A stretch of 64,000 nt of DNA, taken from NCBI GenBank assembly GCA_012522855.1, contig JAAYJQ010000031.1, positions 111,194 through 175,193 of the forward strand, in the 5' to 3' direction. A program made the translations under genes and the position numbers. Positions 43,958 through 52,385 of the stretch are shown here, in pieces. Numbering within the stretch: the first letter of the stretch is position 1; every line of letters begins with the position of its first letter. The DNA comes from Bacteroidales bacterium. Its GTDB lineage: Bacteria; Bacteroidota; Bacteroidia; Bacteroidales; UBA932. The notes under the pieces are model-generated. The model searched no databases. It saw only the letters and a list, made by a program, of their open reading frames with translations, and had not been told where the DNA came from.

Positions 43958-45121
43958 TTATTCAATCAATCTCTCTTTGTTGTAGGTGTGAATCTTCGTC
44001 TTTCCGGCAAGGATCATATAGCCGTATTCGGCTAGACTGGCGATTTCGTCCTCCCCTGGATAGACTGCGACCGGTGCAATGAACTTGACTTTCTCGGCGA
44101 TCGCATCCGTGATGAACTTGCTATTGGCGATTCCGCCCGTGAGCAGGATGGCATCCACCTTTCCGTCCGCCGTGGCCGCCATCGCCGCAATGTACTTGCA
44201 GATGTTGAGCACATAGGCCTTCAGGAAGATCCGGGCACGTTCGTTTCCCGCGCCGGCCATCTTCTCCACCTCCTGCATGCTGTTGGTTCCGAAAAACGCG
44301 ACAGCCCCTCCATTTCCGACCAGTTTATTCCTGATTTCTTCCCGTGTGAACTCTCCGCTGAAACACATGTCGATCAAGTCGAACGGCGGACAGAATCCGG
44401 CTCTTTCCGGGGTGATCGGACCGTCTCCTCCCAGAGCGTGCGAAGTATCCACGACCCGTCCGTTCCGGTGCAGGGAAATCGTCGCGCCACCGCCCATATG
44501 GGCGACGACGAGCGTCATATCATTGACGGCATGGCCACGCTCCCGGACATAGCGCCTGACGATCGCCCTCGAATTGAGTGCGTGGAAGAGGGCCTTTCTC
44601 GGGAATTCCGGTCTGCCGGTCAATCTGCATTCGGGAAGCAACTCATCCGCCATCGGAGGGTCGGCGATATAGGCCACAGTGTCCCCGTAACGGGGCTGAA
44701 GCCCTTTCGCGCGACGGCTTTCGTTGATTTCTTTCGCGATATCGTCGGCGAGGATGGCGCTGAGGTTGCTGGCATGTTCTCCCTCACGGGAACTGTTCAG
44801 GACGTCCCGCATGTCCTGGTTGACAAAGTAGACTCCCGTGACGACCGGAGTAATGAGACCTCCACGGGCCATTACGATGTCCACATTCTCCAGCGGAATG
44901 CCTTTGGCTGTCATGAATTCCTTGATTGCCTCTCGGCGCATTTCCGACTGATCCATTATTGAAGGGTACGAGGAGAGTACGTCTGCCGAGTGCTCGAGAT
45001 TCGTGTAGGAAATCCTTTCTCCATTCGAGAAATAGCCCAGTTTCGTGGTGGTAGATCCCGTGTTGATGATCAGCACATTGCCCTTGTGCGGGGTTGGATT
45101 CGGTCTCATTGTCTTATCCAT
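43958..45121 (-). CDS. buk: Butyrate/branched-chain fatty acid kinase
   Basis: 387 residues, acetokinase family. VLIINTGSTTTKLGYF (about 16-31), ALFHALNSRAIVRRY (substrate-site region), VAHMGGGATISLHRNGRVVD and LTGGIANS are intact; sequence style is Buk rather than AckA. It makes ATP from butyryl-, isobutyryl- or isovaleryl-phosphate. First gene of the operon with ilvE and VOR, so branched acyl phosphates are the likely substrates. A phosphotransacylase is not in the window. A Met at residue 5 is an alternative start. Confidence 0.93.
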   Translation of the reverse strand: MDKTMRPNPTPHKGNVLIINTGSTTTKLGYFSNGERISYTNLEHSADVLSSYPSIMDQSEMRREAIKEFMTAKGIPLENVDIVMARGGLITPVVTGVYFVNQDMRDVLNSSREGEHASNLSAILADDIAKEINESRRAKGLQPRYGDTVAYIADPPMADELLPECRLTGRPEFPRKALFHALNSRAIVRRYVRERGHAVNDMTLVVAHMGGGATISLHRNGRVVDTSHALGGDGPITPERAGFCPPFDLIDMCFSGEFTREEIRNKLVGNGGAVAFFGTNSMQEVEKMAGAGNERARIFLKAYVLNICKYIAAMAATADGKVDAILLTGGIANSKFITDAIAEKVKFIAPVAVYPGEDEIASLAEYGYMILAGKTKIHTYNKERLIE

Positions 45122-45154
45122 TCCTTCCTATTGTATCTTGTTCAGTCCTAGGGC

Positions 45155-45184
45155 TAAATATACTAATACTTTTTAATACTTCAA
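45155..45184 (-). promoter_or_regulatory. Predicted promoter of the buk-ilvE-VOR operon
   Basis: On the minus strand TTG (45184-45182), 19 bases, TATATTTA (45162-45155), close to the Bacteroidota consensus. It lies 34 bases before the buk ATG. Two direct copies of TTCAATGATTT upstream (about 45180 and 45195) could be a regulator site. Confidence 0.5.
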
Positions 45185-45284
45185 TGATTTTTGTTCAATG
45201 ATTTGATATTAATTATCATAAAAACGTTACATATTTAATAATTTCTGACACAATGATTGAATGTGCTCGGTTATGAACATAAAA

Positions 45285-45313
45285 ACGGACGCCCCTTTGC
45301 GGTAGGCGTCCGT
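45285..45313 (-). terminator. Rho-independent terminator of tRNA-Ala
   Basis: Nine-pair stem ACGGACGCC/GGCGTCCGT with an 11-base loop; read on the minus strand it is followed by TTTTT. It lies 57 bases after the tRNA 3' end. Confidence 0.85.
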
Positions 45314-45369
45314 GATCCGGAAAGATTCCATAAGGATTTGACGATGGCTGATTTTTGCATCATGTTCCG

Positions 45370-45442
45370 TGGAGCATAGGAGGATCGAACTCCTGACCTC
45401 AAGATTGCGAACCTAGCGCTCTACCAGCTGAGCTAATGCCCC
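45370..45442 (-). tRNA. tRNA-Ala (CGC)
   Basis: Minus strand: acceptor GGGGCAT/ATGCTCC, D-arm GCTCAGCTGGTAGAGC, anticodon loop TTCGCAA giving anticodon CGC (reads GCG), T-arm AGGAGTTCGATCCTCCT, discriminator A. The anticodon stem has one T-T mismatch (positions 28/42). CCA is not encoded. Confidence 0.93.
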
Positions 45443-45483
45443 ATTTCGGCTGCAAATATAGCAAAATTTTGTAGATTTGTACC

Positions 45484-46500
45484 ATGTTTGCGAATAAGAT
45501 CATTCTGGAAAATGCGTTTGCGTTTGAAGCGGGCGGTTCCTGTACGGGGATGCAGATTGTTTACCATACCTCCATGCGGGAATACGACGGGAAAACCAAA
45601 GTTGTTTGGATCTGCCATGCTTTGACAGCGGATTCAAATGTTCCGAACTGGTGGCCGCAGCTCGTCGGTCCCGGAAAACTCTTCGATACGGAGCGCTATT
45701 TCGTGGTCTGCGTGAACATGCTCGGCTCTCCTTACGGGACGACCGGACCTTCCTCGATCAATCCGGCGACCGGACGTCCGTTTTTCTTCGACTTTCCAGC
45801 GGTTACAATCCGGGATATCGTCCGTACCTTCATCGAGGTGCGCAAGCATTTGGGAATTGAATCCGTTGATCTGATGATCGGCAGTTCCATCGGGGGATTC
45901 ACCGCGGTGGAATGGGCGGTCACTGAGCCTGCGGTCTTCAAACATGTCGTGCTGATCGCTACGGACGTGCGGGTCTCTCCTTGGCTGACCGCCGGTATGG
46001 AAGCGCAGCGCATGGCGTTGGAAGCGGATTGCTCTTTCCGGAAGGCTGAAAACCTGGACGGAGGGAAAAACGGACTCAAATGCGCCCGCGCCCAGGCTTT
46101 GATCTCTTACCGAAGTTATGAAGGCTATTGCTTGACCCAATTCGAAACTGATCCGGACACCCTGTTCGCCGGTCGCGCAGCATCTTATGAGCGGTATCAA
46201 GGGGAGAAGCTGGCCAGGCGCTTCGACGCTTACTCCTACTGGTATCTATGCAATGCCATGGACAGCCACAATCTCGGACGTAATCGGGGTGGGGTAGATG
46301 CCGCGCTTTCGACTATCCAAGCCCGGACAACAGTGATTTCCATCGCCAGCGACTGTCTCTTCCCGACCCGGGAGATCGCTCGGTGGGCTCCGAAAATTCC
46401 CGGCTCCCGTTTTCTTACGATCACCTCGGATTTCGGACACGACGGCTTCTTGCTTGAAAGCGAACAGCTTATCCGGATCGTCGGACCGCTTCTGGACTAG
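45484..46500 (+). CDS. metX: Homoserine O-acetyltransferase-like alpha/beta hydrolase (MetX family)
   Basis: 338 residues. Nucleophile Ser134 in MIGSSIGGFTAVEW, Asp290 in IASDCLFPT and His319 in FGHDGFLLE form the catalytic triad. HALTADSNVPNWWPQLVGPG and NMLGSPYGTTGPSSINPATG are typical of MetX. It acylates homoserine for methionine synthesis; acetyl versus succinyl use cannot be told here. A TAGATTTG box ends 4 bases before the ATG. The TAG stop overlaps that of the convergent acyltransferase gene at CTAG. Confidence 0.93.
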   Translation: MFANKIILENAFAFEAGGSCTGMQIVYHTSMREYDGKTKVVWICHALTADSNVPNWWPQLVGPGKLFDTERYFVVCVNMLGSPYGTTGPSSINPATGRPFFFDFPAVTIRDIVRTFIEVRKHLGIESVDLMIGSSIGGFTAVEWAVTEPAVFKHVVLIATDVRVSPWLTAGMEAQRMALEADCSFRKAENLDGGKNGLKCARAQALISYRSYEGYCLTQFETDPDTLFAGRAASYERYQGEKLARRFDAYSYWYLCNAMDSHNLGRNRGGVDAALSTIQARTTVISIASDCLFPTREIARWAPKIPGSRFLTITSDFGHDGFLLESEQLIRIVGPLLD

Positions 46501-47351
46501 CGGATGATTTCTTTTCTGGACCGGAACGTTTCCGGCAAGGGCATTCCGTACACGGCGTCACGGAGGAATTTTCCGAACGATTTCTGGTCTCGATACAGCG
46601 ATTGTTCTTCCACGGAAATCGTCTTTCCGATTCCGATGCGATGGACGGATCCCGCTTTGTTTACGATTTCCGTAGGGAGTCTCAAGACACGGATCTTCCA
46701 GCTGATCAGTCCGAGCAGATAGAAGAACAGACTGTTCCGGTCGAAGAAACGGATCGGAACGATCGGAACTTTCGCGCGGTGGATGATTTTGAGGACTGAT
46801 GGCTGCCATTCCCGGTCGCAGATGCGCCTTTCAAGCGGGTGTAGGTCCGAGACGGCACCGGACGGAAAGATTCCGAGAGGATAACCGTCACGGATATGTC
46901 TCATGATTTCCCGTATCCCTTGCAGATTGGTAGGCGTGATGACGGAATTCTCGTCTATCTTCGGATTGACGAAGATCATCGACGGATGCAAGCACTCGAT
47001 CTGGGAGAGAAACTCGTTGACGATCACCTTGAATTCAGACCGGAGGTGTCCGATCAGGTCAATCAGCATGATGCCGTCCACACCTCCGTAGGGATGGTTG
47101 CTGATTGTGATGAAGGCTCCTTCGGGAAGGGATGCAAGCCGTTCCGGATTCCCGACCTGCACGTCAATGCGCAGGTCGTCCAGACAGGCGCCGGCAAAAT
47201 CCGCCCCCTGAAACATAGAGTTCCGGTCTTCCAGATCCGACACTTTGTCGACCGACAGATGTTTCCGGAGCATGTTTGCAACCCGATACCCGAGTTTTCC
47301 TTTGAAAACCGGGAACAACTGCACGATTTCGGGAACTGTAAGGAGTGCCAT
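46497..47351 (-). CDS. Lysophospholipid acyltransferase family protein
   Basis: 284 residues, PlsC/hemolysin-type. The catalytic His86 and Asp92 lie in ISNHPYGGVDGIM (H-x5-D spacing as in GlsA/hemolysin-like members), and IFPSGAVSDL (about 166) is the glycerophosphate-site-like block. It transfers an acyl chain to a lipid acceptor at the inner membrane. Its ATG shares one base with the stop of the CDP-alcohol transferase gene upstream (TAATG), so the three lipid genes are coupled. The TAG stop overlaps that of metX. Confidence 0.87.
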   Translation of the reverse strand: MALLTVPEIVQLFPVFKGKLGYRVANMLRKHLSVDKVSDLEDRNSMFQGADFAGACLDDLRIDVQVGNPERLASLPEGAFITISNHPYGGVDGIMLIDLIGHLRSEFKVIVNEFLSQIECLHPSMIFVNPKIDENSVITPTNLQGIREIMRHIRDGYPLGIFPSGAVSDLHPLERRICDREWQPSVLKIIHRAKVPIVPIRFFDRNSLFFYLLGLISWKIRVLRLPTEIVNKAGSVHRIGIGKTISVEEQSLYRDQKSFGKFLRDAVYGMPLPETFRSRKEIIR

Positions 47352-48055
47352 TACTCCTTCTTCTTTTTCGGGGGGTCAATTCGCGCATAGCCCCGGGCAT
47401 CCGCGATCACGTTGGTGATGTACAACAGCGCAAGCACGAACAGTACAACGATTCCCACGATGTCCAGCGCATGGATTTCGATTTCCCTGCCGAAGAGGGT
47501 GAAACTGGACTGGTATTCCTGCAGCGGCTTGCAGAAAAAGAGCACCGTGTTCGCGATGACGACGAGCAGTCGGAATTCCGTAGGACCGAGTTTCCAGTAA
47601 GTGAGCTTGAATTCGCTTTTGAGGTGGGCGTTGATGGCCACGTTCAGCGTCAGCAGGAAGTAGAAGATGAGCAGGATCATCGCCAAGTCGAAACGCATGA
47701 GACGAGAAATGCCGATGCCTGCGAACATCAGGAATTCATTGATGCAGTCGACTGTGTGGTCCACGTAGTACCCGTAGATCGGCCTCTCGGCCTTCCGGAA
47801 GCGGGCCAGCGTACCGTCGAGGGAGTCTCCGTACCAGTTGATCACGAGTCCCAGCGAGGCCAGCCAAATCCAGCCGATGTTGCAGTCCGTCAAGATATAG
47901 CCGGCAGCGATAACCACGGAACCAAACAAGCCGATCAATGTCAGTATGTCGGAATTGACCCATTTCGGCTGCCGCTCGGCCAGCCAGTTCAGGATTTTCT
48001 TTTCCGCTCCGTTCAGGAGCGAGGTTTGGATTCTGGTCGCGGTCTTTTCTGCCAT
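47351..48055 (-). CDS. CDP-alcohol phosphatidyltransferase family protein
   Basis: 234 residues with about six membrane segments. The full family motif is present: Asp77-x2-Asp80-Gly81-x2-Ala-Arg85-x9-Gly95-x3-Asp99-x3-Asp103 (DSLDGTLARFRKAERP then YGYYVDHTVD). It links an alcohol headgroup, or an alcohol-bearing lipid, to a CDP-activated partner. A basic Lys-rich C-terminus follows the last segment. Middle gene of a three-gene lipid operon with 1-base spacings. Confidence 0.9.
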   Translation of the reverse strand: MAEKTATRIQTSLLNGAEKKILNWLAERQPKWVNSDILTLIGLFGSVVIAAGYILTDCNIGWIWLASLGLVINWYGDSLDGTLARFRKAERPIYGYYVDHTVDCINEFLMFAGIGISRLMRFDLAMILLIFYFLLTLNVAINAHLKSEFKLTYWKLGPTEFRLLVVIANTVLFFCKPLQEYQSSFTLFGREIEIHALDIVGIVVLFVLALLYITNVIADARGYARIDPPKKKKE

Positions 48056-48056
48056 G

Positions 48057-49178
48057 TCAAACCTCCTTTTCGTAGATTCTGGCTCGTTTGATCAGTTGGT
48101 GCTCCAGCTTGCTCCACATGTTCTGCACGCTGTTGTTGTTTTCCAGCTCCCGCGTGCTCTCCAGATACTTGATGCCATGCTTGTGGAAACCGGCTCCAAT
48201 TTTCGAGGCGATCATCGCATTGACACCTTTGTCCTTGTACTCGTCGTCGATCGCGATCAGCAGGGCGTCCACCGTGTCGTTGTGCCGGAGCGCTCGGAGC
48301 ACCTCGATAAATCCGAAGGGGAAGAGGTGGCCTTTCACCTTCTGAAGCACCAAGGACAGGGAAGGCAGACAGATTCCGAATGCGACGACCTTGTCGTTCT
48401 TGTCCAGGATCACAGACACATAGTCCAGCACGAGTTGCCCGAGGAATTGCTTCTTGAGATCTTCGCACTGTGCGGGGGAGAGTTCGGAAAAACCATGAAT
48501 GTTCGCGTAGCACCGATTCAGGCAAGCAAAAATTCCGTCGGCGTACTTGAGCAGATCCCTGCGCTTCTTCACAGGCGCTTCGCGCAGGTTGTTCCGCTCC
48601 GCGACGATCTTCGAGAATTTTTCGTAGCGGGAAAGATCCTTGGGAATTTTGACCAGATACTCGACGTAATCTACGACCTTGGTGTACCCTTCATTGAGAA
48701 TCAAGGATTCGTAGTAAGGGGCATTGTACTTGCTGTAGGCGGTCGGCAGTTTGTCGAATCCTTCCACAAGGATTCCGGCAACGTCAAACTCCAGGAAACC
48801 CATAGGCCCCTCCACGATATCCATACCCTTTTCACGGGCATATTCCTCGACCTTCGACAGCAGCGCATGCACCACCTCCTGCGATTCGATGAAGTCGATC
48901 CAACCGAAGCGGCAGTACTTGATGCCGGTCTTATCATTGTATTTGTGGTTGATGATGCCGGCGACCCGGCCGACGATCGTGCCCTTCTCGTTCCTGGCCA
49001 GCCAGTACCGGCCTTCACAGACTTCGAATGCCTTGTTTTTTTCGCGTGTCAGGGTGTCCATGTCTGCGCCGACCAGCTGGGGAACGTAGTATTTATTCCA
49101 CCGGTAGAGCTCGTTGGGAAAACGGGCGAAGCGCCGCAGATCCTTTTTGGTAGTAACTTCCTGGATGGTAATAGCCAT
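48057..49178 (-). CDS. GNAT-fold N-acyltransferase-like protein
   Basis: 373 residues, soluble. The first half (KDLRRFARFPNELYRWNKYYVPQL, then WLARNEKGTIVGRVAGIINH) and the second (VAFGICLPSL, DALLIAIDDEYKDKGVNAMI) give a tandem GNAT look. Members are usually annotated only as N-acetyltransferases. Bacterial ceramide synthases belong to a GNAT-type group of similar size, so an acyl-CoA/ACP N-acyl transfer in lipid synthesis is plausible from context only. First gene of the lipid operon, 1 base before the CDP-alcohol transferase. Confidence 0.8.
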   Translation of the reverse strand: MAITIQEVTTKKDLRRFARFPNELYRWNKYYVPQLVGADMDTLTREKNKAFEVCEGRYWLARNEKGTIVGRVAGIINHKYNDKTGIKYCRFGWIDFIESQEVVHALLSKVEEYAREKGMDIVEGPMGFLEFDVAGILVEGFDKLPTAYSKYNAPYYESLILNEGYTKVVDYVEYLVKIPKDLSRYEKFSKIVAERNNLREAPVKKRRDLLKYADGIFACLNRCYANIHGFSELSPAQCEDLKKQFLGQLVLDYVSVILDKNDKVVAFGICLPSLSLVLQKVKGHLFPFGFIEVLRALRHNDTVDALLIAIDDEYKDKGVNAMIASKIGAGFHKHGIKYLESTRELENNNSVQNMWSKLEHQLIKRARIYEKEV

Positions 49179-49306
49179 GGCTCTTCAGTTATCGAATGTG
49201 CTAAGGTACAAAAAAAGAATGAAATGCTTCCAATTGTTGACAACTTGTTGGGAAAATGCGTCTCAAGGAAGGTCGAACCGCAAAAAAATCTGTATCTTTA
49301 TACAAT

Positions 49307-49549
49307 ATGAACAAGATTCTGCCCTATGAGAAACTTCTGTACGCAGGTTCGACTTCGGTAATGGGAGACATCTGGTTCGACTTGATGTGCTTCGTCCTGC
49401 TGCTGACCCAGGAGGAGTTTTCATCATTGATGAAGTTCATGAAGATCAATGAGTTCGACTCATTTATCACGGCCGGAAACGTCAGCGAAGTCTATGGACT
49501 GTGGTTCCGGCACCGTAAACAACGCCATCCGGCGAAGATCGTGGATTGA
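49307..49549 (+). CDS. Small hypothetical protein
   Basis: 80 residues from ATG 49307 (MNKILPYEKLLYAGSTSVMG). It has a hydrophobic stretch (IWFDLMCFVLLL), an acidic/aromatic middle and a basic end (FRHRKQRHPAKIVD). No family recognised. A TATCTTTA box lies about 15 bases upstream. Between the divergent GNAT gene and tRNA-Val. Confidence 0.45.
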   Translation: MNKILPYEKLLYAGSTSVMGDIWFDLMCFVLLLTQEEFSSLMKFMKINEFDSFITAGNVSEVYGLWFRHRKQRHPAKIVD

Positions 49550-49607
49550 CCGCCCGCCGCCGGCCGGAAACTTTGCAAAAGATTTTCTTCGGATTCGAAT
49601 CTTTTAC

Positions 49608-49615
49608 TATATTTG
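49608..49615 (+). promoter_or_regulatory. -7 box of tRNA-Val (CAC)
   Basis: TATATTTG matches TAnnTTTG and ends 10 bases before the mature tRNA. Confidence 0.5.
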
Positions 49616-49625
49616 CATCCGAATC

Positions 49626-49700
49626 GGGGGCGTAGCCCAGCTGGTTTAGAGCGCTGCAGTCACATCGCAGAGGTCATCAGTTCGAATCTGATCGCCCCCA
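49626..49700 (+). tRNA. tRNA-Val (CAC)
   Basis: Acceptor GGGGGCG/CGCCCCC, D-arm GCCCAGCTGGTTTAGAGC, anticodon loop GTCACAT giving CAC (reads GUG), T-arm ATCAGTTCGAATCTGAT, discriminator A; CCA follows in the DNA at 49701-49703. Pair 31/39 is A-C. Nearly the same sequence as the tRNA-Val (GAC) at 56805. Confidence 0.94.
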
Positions 49701-49712
49701 CCATTCAATTTC

Positions 49713-49733
49713 AGAGACGCCGCCGGCGTCTCT
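49713..49733. terminator. Terminator between tRNA-Val and the convergent aldo/keto reductase gene
   Basis: Perfect nine-pair stem AGAGACGCC/GGCGTCTCT with loop GCC, ending 1 base before the reductase stop codon. T-runs are short on both sides. Confidence 0.6.
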
Positions 49734-49734
49734 T

Positions 49735-50850
49735 TCACTCGAAAATATCGCTGACTTTCACCAGATCCTCGATGATGGGCAGATGCTGGGGACAGACTGC
49801 CTCGCACTGCCCGCATCGAATGCAGTCGGAAGGCTTTCCGTGCGTGTGGATCAGGGTGTTGAAATACGTCTGGACATTGTTCCATTCCCGTTCCGGATCG
49901 AATTGCTGCAAGGTGTTGTAGAGCCGGAAATATTCCGGAATGGCGATATTCATAGGGCAGCCCGGACTGCAGTAGCGGCAGGCGGTGCACGGGATCGCGC
50001 GTGTGCTGTTGATGATCTCCCGGACTTGGTGCAGGATCTTCCGTTCGTCCGGATTCAGCGGCTTGAAGTCCTGCATGAAGGCCGTGTTGTCCTCCAACTG
50101 TTCCAGATCGCTCATGCCGCTTAACACGACGGTCACGTTGTCCAAAGAGGCGGCGTAGCGGATCGCCCAGGAGGCGGGGCTGGCATCGGGCGCGTATTCC
50201 TTCATCAACTCGAGCGCTTCTTCCGGCACCCGGGCAAGGGAACCGCCTTTGACAGGTTCCATAACGATCACAGGCTTCCCGTATCGGCAGCACACGTCAT
50301 AGCATTTCCCGGCTTCGATGGTGGGACTGTCCCAGTCTATGTAGTTGATCTGGAGCTGGACGAAATCCACCTCGGGATGATCAGTCAGAATCTGTTCCAG
50401 GAGGGCGGAATCGTCGTGAAAGGAAAAACCGGTGTGCAGAACTCTCCCTTCCGCCTTTTTCCGGGCGATGTAGTCAAAACCATCCAGGCGCTGTACGTTC
50501 TCGTAGCGTTCCCGGTTCAGATTGTGCAGCAAGTAATTGTTGAAGTAGTCGACCCCGCAGCGTTTCAACTGCTCATCGAAGATGAGGTCGAAATCCTCCT
50601 CGGTTTTCAGGGACCGGGTGGGCATCTTGTCCGCGAGGATGTACCGGTCACGGGGATAGCGCTTGACCACAGCCTCGCGGAACGCGGTTTCGCTGCGGCC
50701 TTCGTGATAGGGATAGGCGGTGTCGAAATAGGTGTAACCCCGTTCGAGGAAGCGGTCGGCCATTTTTTTCACCAGCTCGACATCCACACGCTCGACGTGA
50801 TTCGGATCCACCAGGGGGAGGCGCATGAGGCCAAAGCCTAATTTCTTCAT
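49735..50850 (-). CDS. Aldo/keto reductase with C-terminal ferredoxin domain
   Basis: 371 residues. AKR barrel with MKKLGFGLMRLPL, catalytic Asp/Tyr in YFDTAYPYHEGRSE (about 41-54) and Lys in ILADKMPTRS. The C-terminal third carries two [4Fe-4S] motifs, CTACRYCSPGCP (about 289-300) and CIRCGQCEAVCP (about 345-356). This fused type is common in anaerobes and may take electrons from ferredoxin instead of, or as well as, NADPH. Substrate unknown. Single gene. Confidence 0.92.
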   Translation of the reverse strand: MKKLGFGLMRLPLVDPNHVERVDVELVKKMADRFLERGYTYFDTAYPYHEGRSETAFREAVVKRYPRDRYILADKMPTRSLKTEEDFDLIFDEQLKRCGVDYFNNYLLHNLNRERYENVQRLDGFDYIARKKAEGRVLHTGFSFHDDSALLEQILTDHPEVDFVQLQINYIDWDSPTIEAGKCYDVCCRYGKPVIVMEPVKGGSLARVPEEALELMKEYAPDASPASWAIRYAASLDNVTVVLSGMSDLEQLEDNTAFMQDFKPLNPDERKILHQVREIINSTRAIPCTACRYCSPGCPMNIAIPEYFRLYNTLQQFDPEREWNNVQTYFNTLIHTHGKPSDCIRCGQCEAVCPQHLPIIEDLVKVSDIFE

Positions 50851-50954
50851 GGGAAGTTTTTTAAATGTGCGGTACGGCCCGCGCGTAAATGTACGAAAAT
50901 CGGACGGTTTTATCTATATTTGTATAAATGGGGGACCTAATATTCTTTTTTCTT

Positions 50955-52385
50955 ATGGCAGGATTATTTGGAATGCAAAAGCCGCAGGATACGCGGCCCA
51001 TGGCGGTCGCCGGACAATTCTATCCGGACGATCCGCAGGAACTTCGGACACAGTTGAAGGAATTCTTCCGCGCCTACCCTTCCGACCCGGACGGGCGGAT
51101 CGTACGGGCACTCATCGTCCCGCATGCGGGCTATGTCTTTTCCGGGGAGGTCGCGGCTTCAGCCTACGCCTGTCTCCCGGCTTCCGCCCGGTATGAGCGC
51201 GTGTTCTTGATCGGCCCCAGTCACCGGGCTTCCTTCGAGGGCGCGTCTGTTGACACCGGGTTCAACGCTTGCGAGACCCCGCTCGGACGGGTACGGATCG
51301 ACAGCGCCTGCGCCAGAAACTTGGTGAAACAGGATTCGGTTTTCAGTTATGTGCCGGCGGCCCATCTGCAAGAGCACTGCCTGGAGGTACAGGTGCCTTT
51401 TCTGCAGGAACGTTTCCCGGAAGTGCCCCCGCTTGTTCCCATCCTTATCGGAACCCAGCGGATTTCCGCACTCCGGAAGATCGCGGAAGCCCTCCGGCCG
51501 TACTGGAACGAGCGGAATCTGTTCGTGATCAGCAGCGACTTTTCGCACTATCCGGCGTACGATGCGGCCTGCGAGGCCGACAAGCGTGTCGCGGATGCCA
51601 TCCTCACCGGAAATCTGGATGCGTTCGGGAGCGCCTTGGTTGAGAATGACCAGGCGGCCTATCCCGGATTGCAGACGAGCGCCTGCGGCCAATGCGCGAT
51701 CGCGGTCCTGCTGATGTTGATGCAAGAGGGCGGGCAGGACATTGAAAAGACAGCGTACCGGAATTCCGGAGATTCCCCGTATGGCGGGAAATCGGGAGTA
51801 GTGGGCTACAATGCTTTTGTCATCCGCGACCGGGTGTCCGAGACCTTCTCGCTTTCGCCGGAGGATCGGCAAGAACTGCTGCGGATCGCCAGGCAGACGC
51901 TTGAGCAGTCTTTCGGCGGACCTCGGAACATGGATACGACGTCGGTCAGCGATGCCTTGAAAACGCCCTGCGGAGCCTTTGTAACCCTCCGTCGCAACGG
52001 AAACTTGCGGGGCTGCATCGGAACTTTCGGCGAAGACATACCCCTCTACCGACTGGTCGGTCGCATGGCGCGGTCGGCCGCCTTCGACGACCCGCGGTTC
52101 CCGCCTTTGCAAAAGTCGGAACTTCCCGAGATCGAGATCGAGATTTCCGTCCTCACACCGCTCCGCCGTATTCATTCCATTGACGAATTCCATTACGGTC
52201 GGGAAGGAATCTACATCGTGAAGGGAGGGCGCAGCGGCACCTTCCTCCCGCAGGTGGCCGAAGAAGTGAATTGGACAAAGGAAGAGTTTCTGGGACACTG
52301 CGCCCGGGACAAGGCGGGCATCGGCTGGGAAGGCTGGAAGGATGCGGAACTTTACACCTACGAAGCCATCGTATTCGGAGAATGA
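50955..52385 (+). CDS. AmmeMemoRadiSam system protein, MEMO1-AMMECR1 fusion
   Basis: About 476 residues from ATG 50955; an in-frame ATG at 50928 gives 485, but the TATATTTG box at 50915-50922 would put transcription start near it. Residues 1 to about 280 are MEMO1-like (PMAVAGQFYPDDP, PHAGYVFSGEVAASAY, EHCLEVQVPFLQ, ISSDFSHYPAYDAAC). Residues about 290-476 are AMMECR1-like (TPCGAFVTLRRNGNLRGCIGTF). In many genomes these are separate genes A and B. The radical SAM partner starts within the stop codon (ATGA). The biochemical role of the system is not established. Confidence 0.92.
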   Translation: MAGLFGMQKPQDTRPMAVAGQFYPDDPQELRTQLKEFFRAYPSDPDGRIVRALIVPHAGYVFSGEVAASAYACLPASARYERVFLIGPSHRASFEGASVDTGFNACETPLGRVRIDSACARNLVKQDSVFSYVPAAHLQEHCLEVQVPFLQERFPEVPPLVPILIGTQRISALRKIAEALRPYWNERNLFVISSDFSHYPAYDAACEADKRVADAILTGNLDAFGSALVENDQAAYPGLQTSACGQCAIAVLLMLMQEGGQDIEKTAYRNSGDSPYGGKSGVVGYNAFVIRDRVSETFSLSPEDRQELLRIARQTLEQSFGGPRNMDTTSVSDALKTPCGAFVTLRRNGNLRGCIGTFGEDIPLYRLVGRMARSAAFDDPRFPPLQKSELPEIEIEISVLTPLRRIHSIDEFHYGREGIYIVKGGRSGTFLPQVAEEVNWTKEEFLGHCARDKAGIGWEGWKDAELYTYEAIVFGE

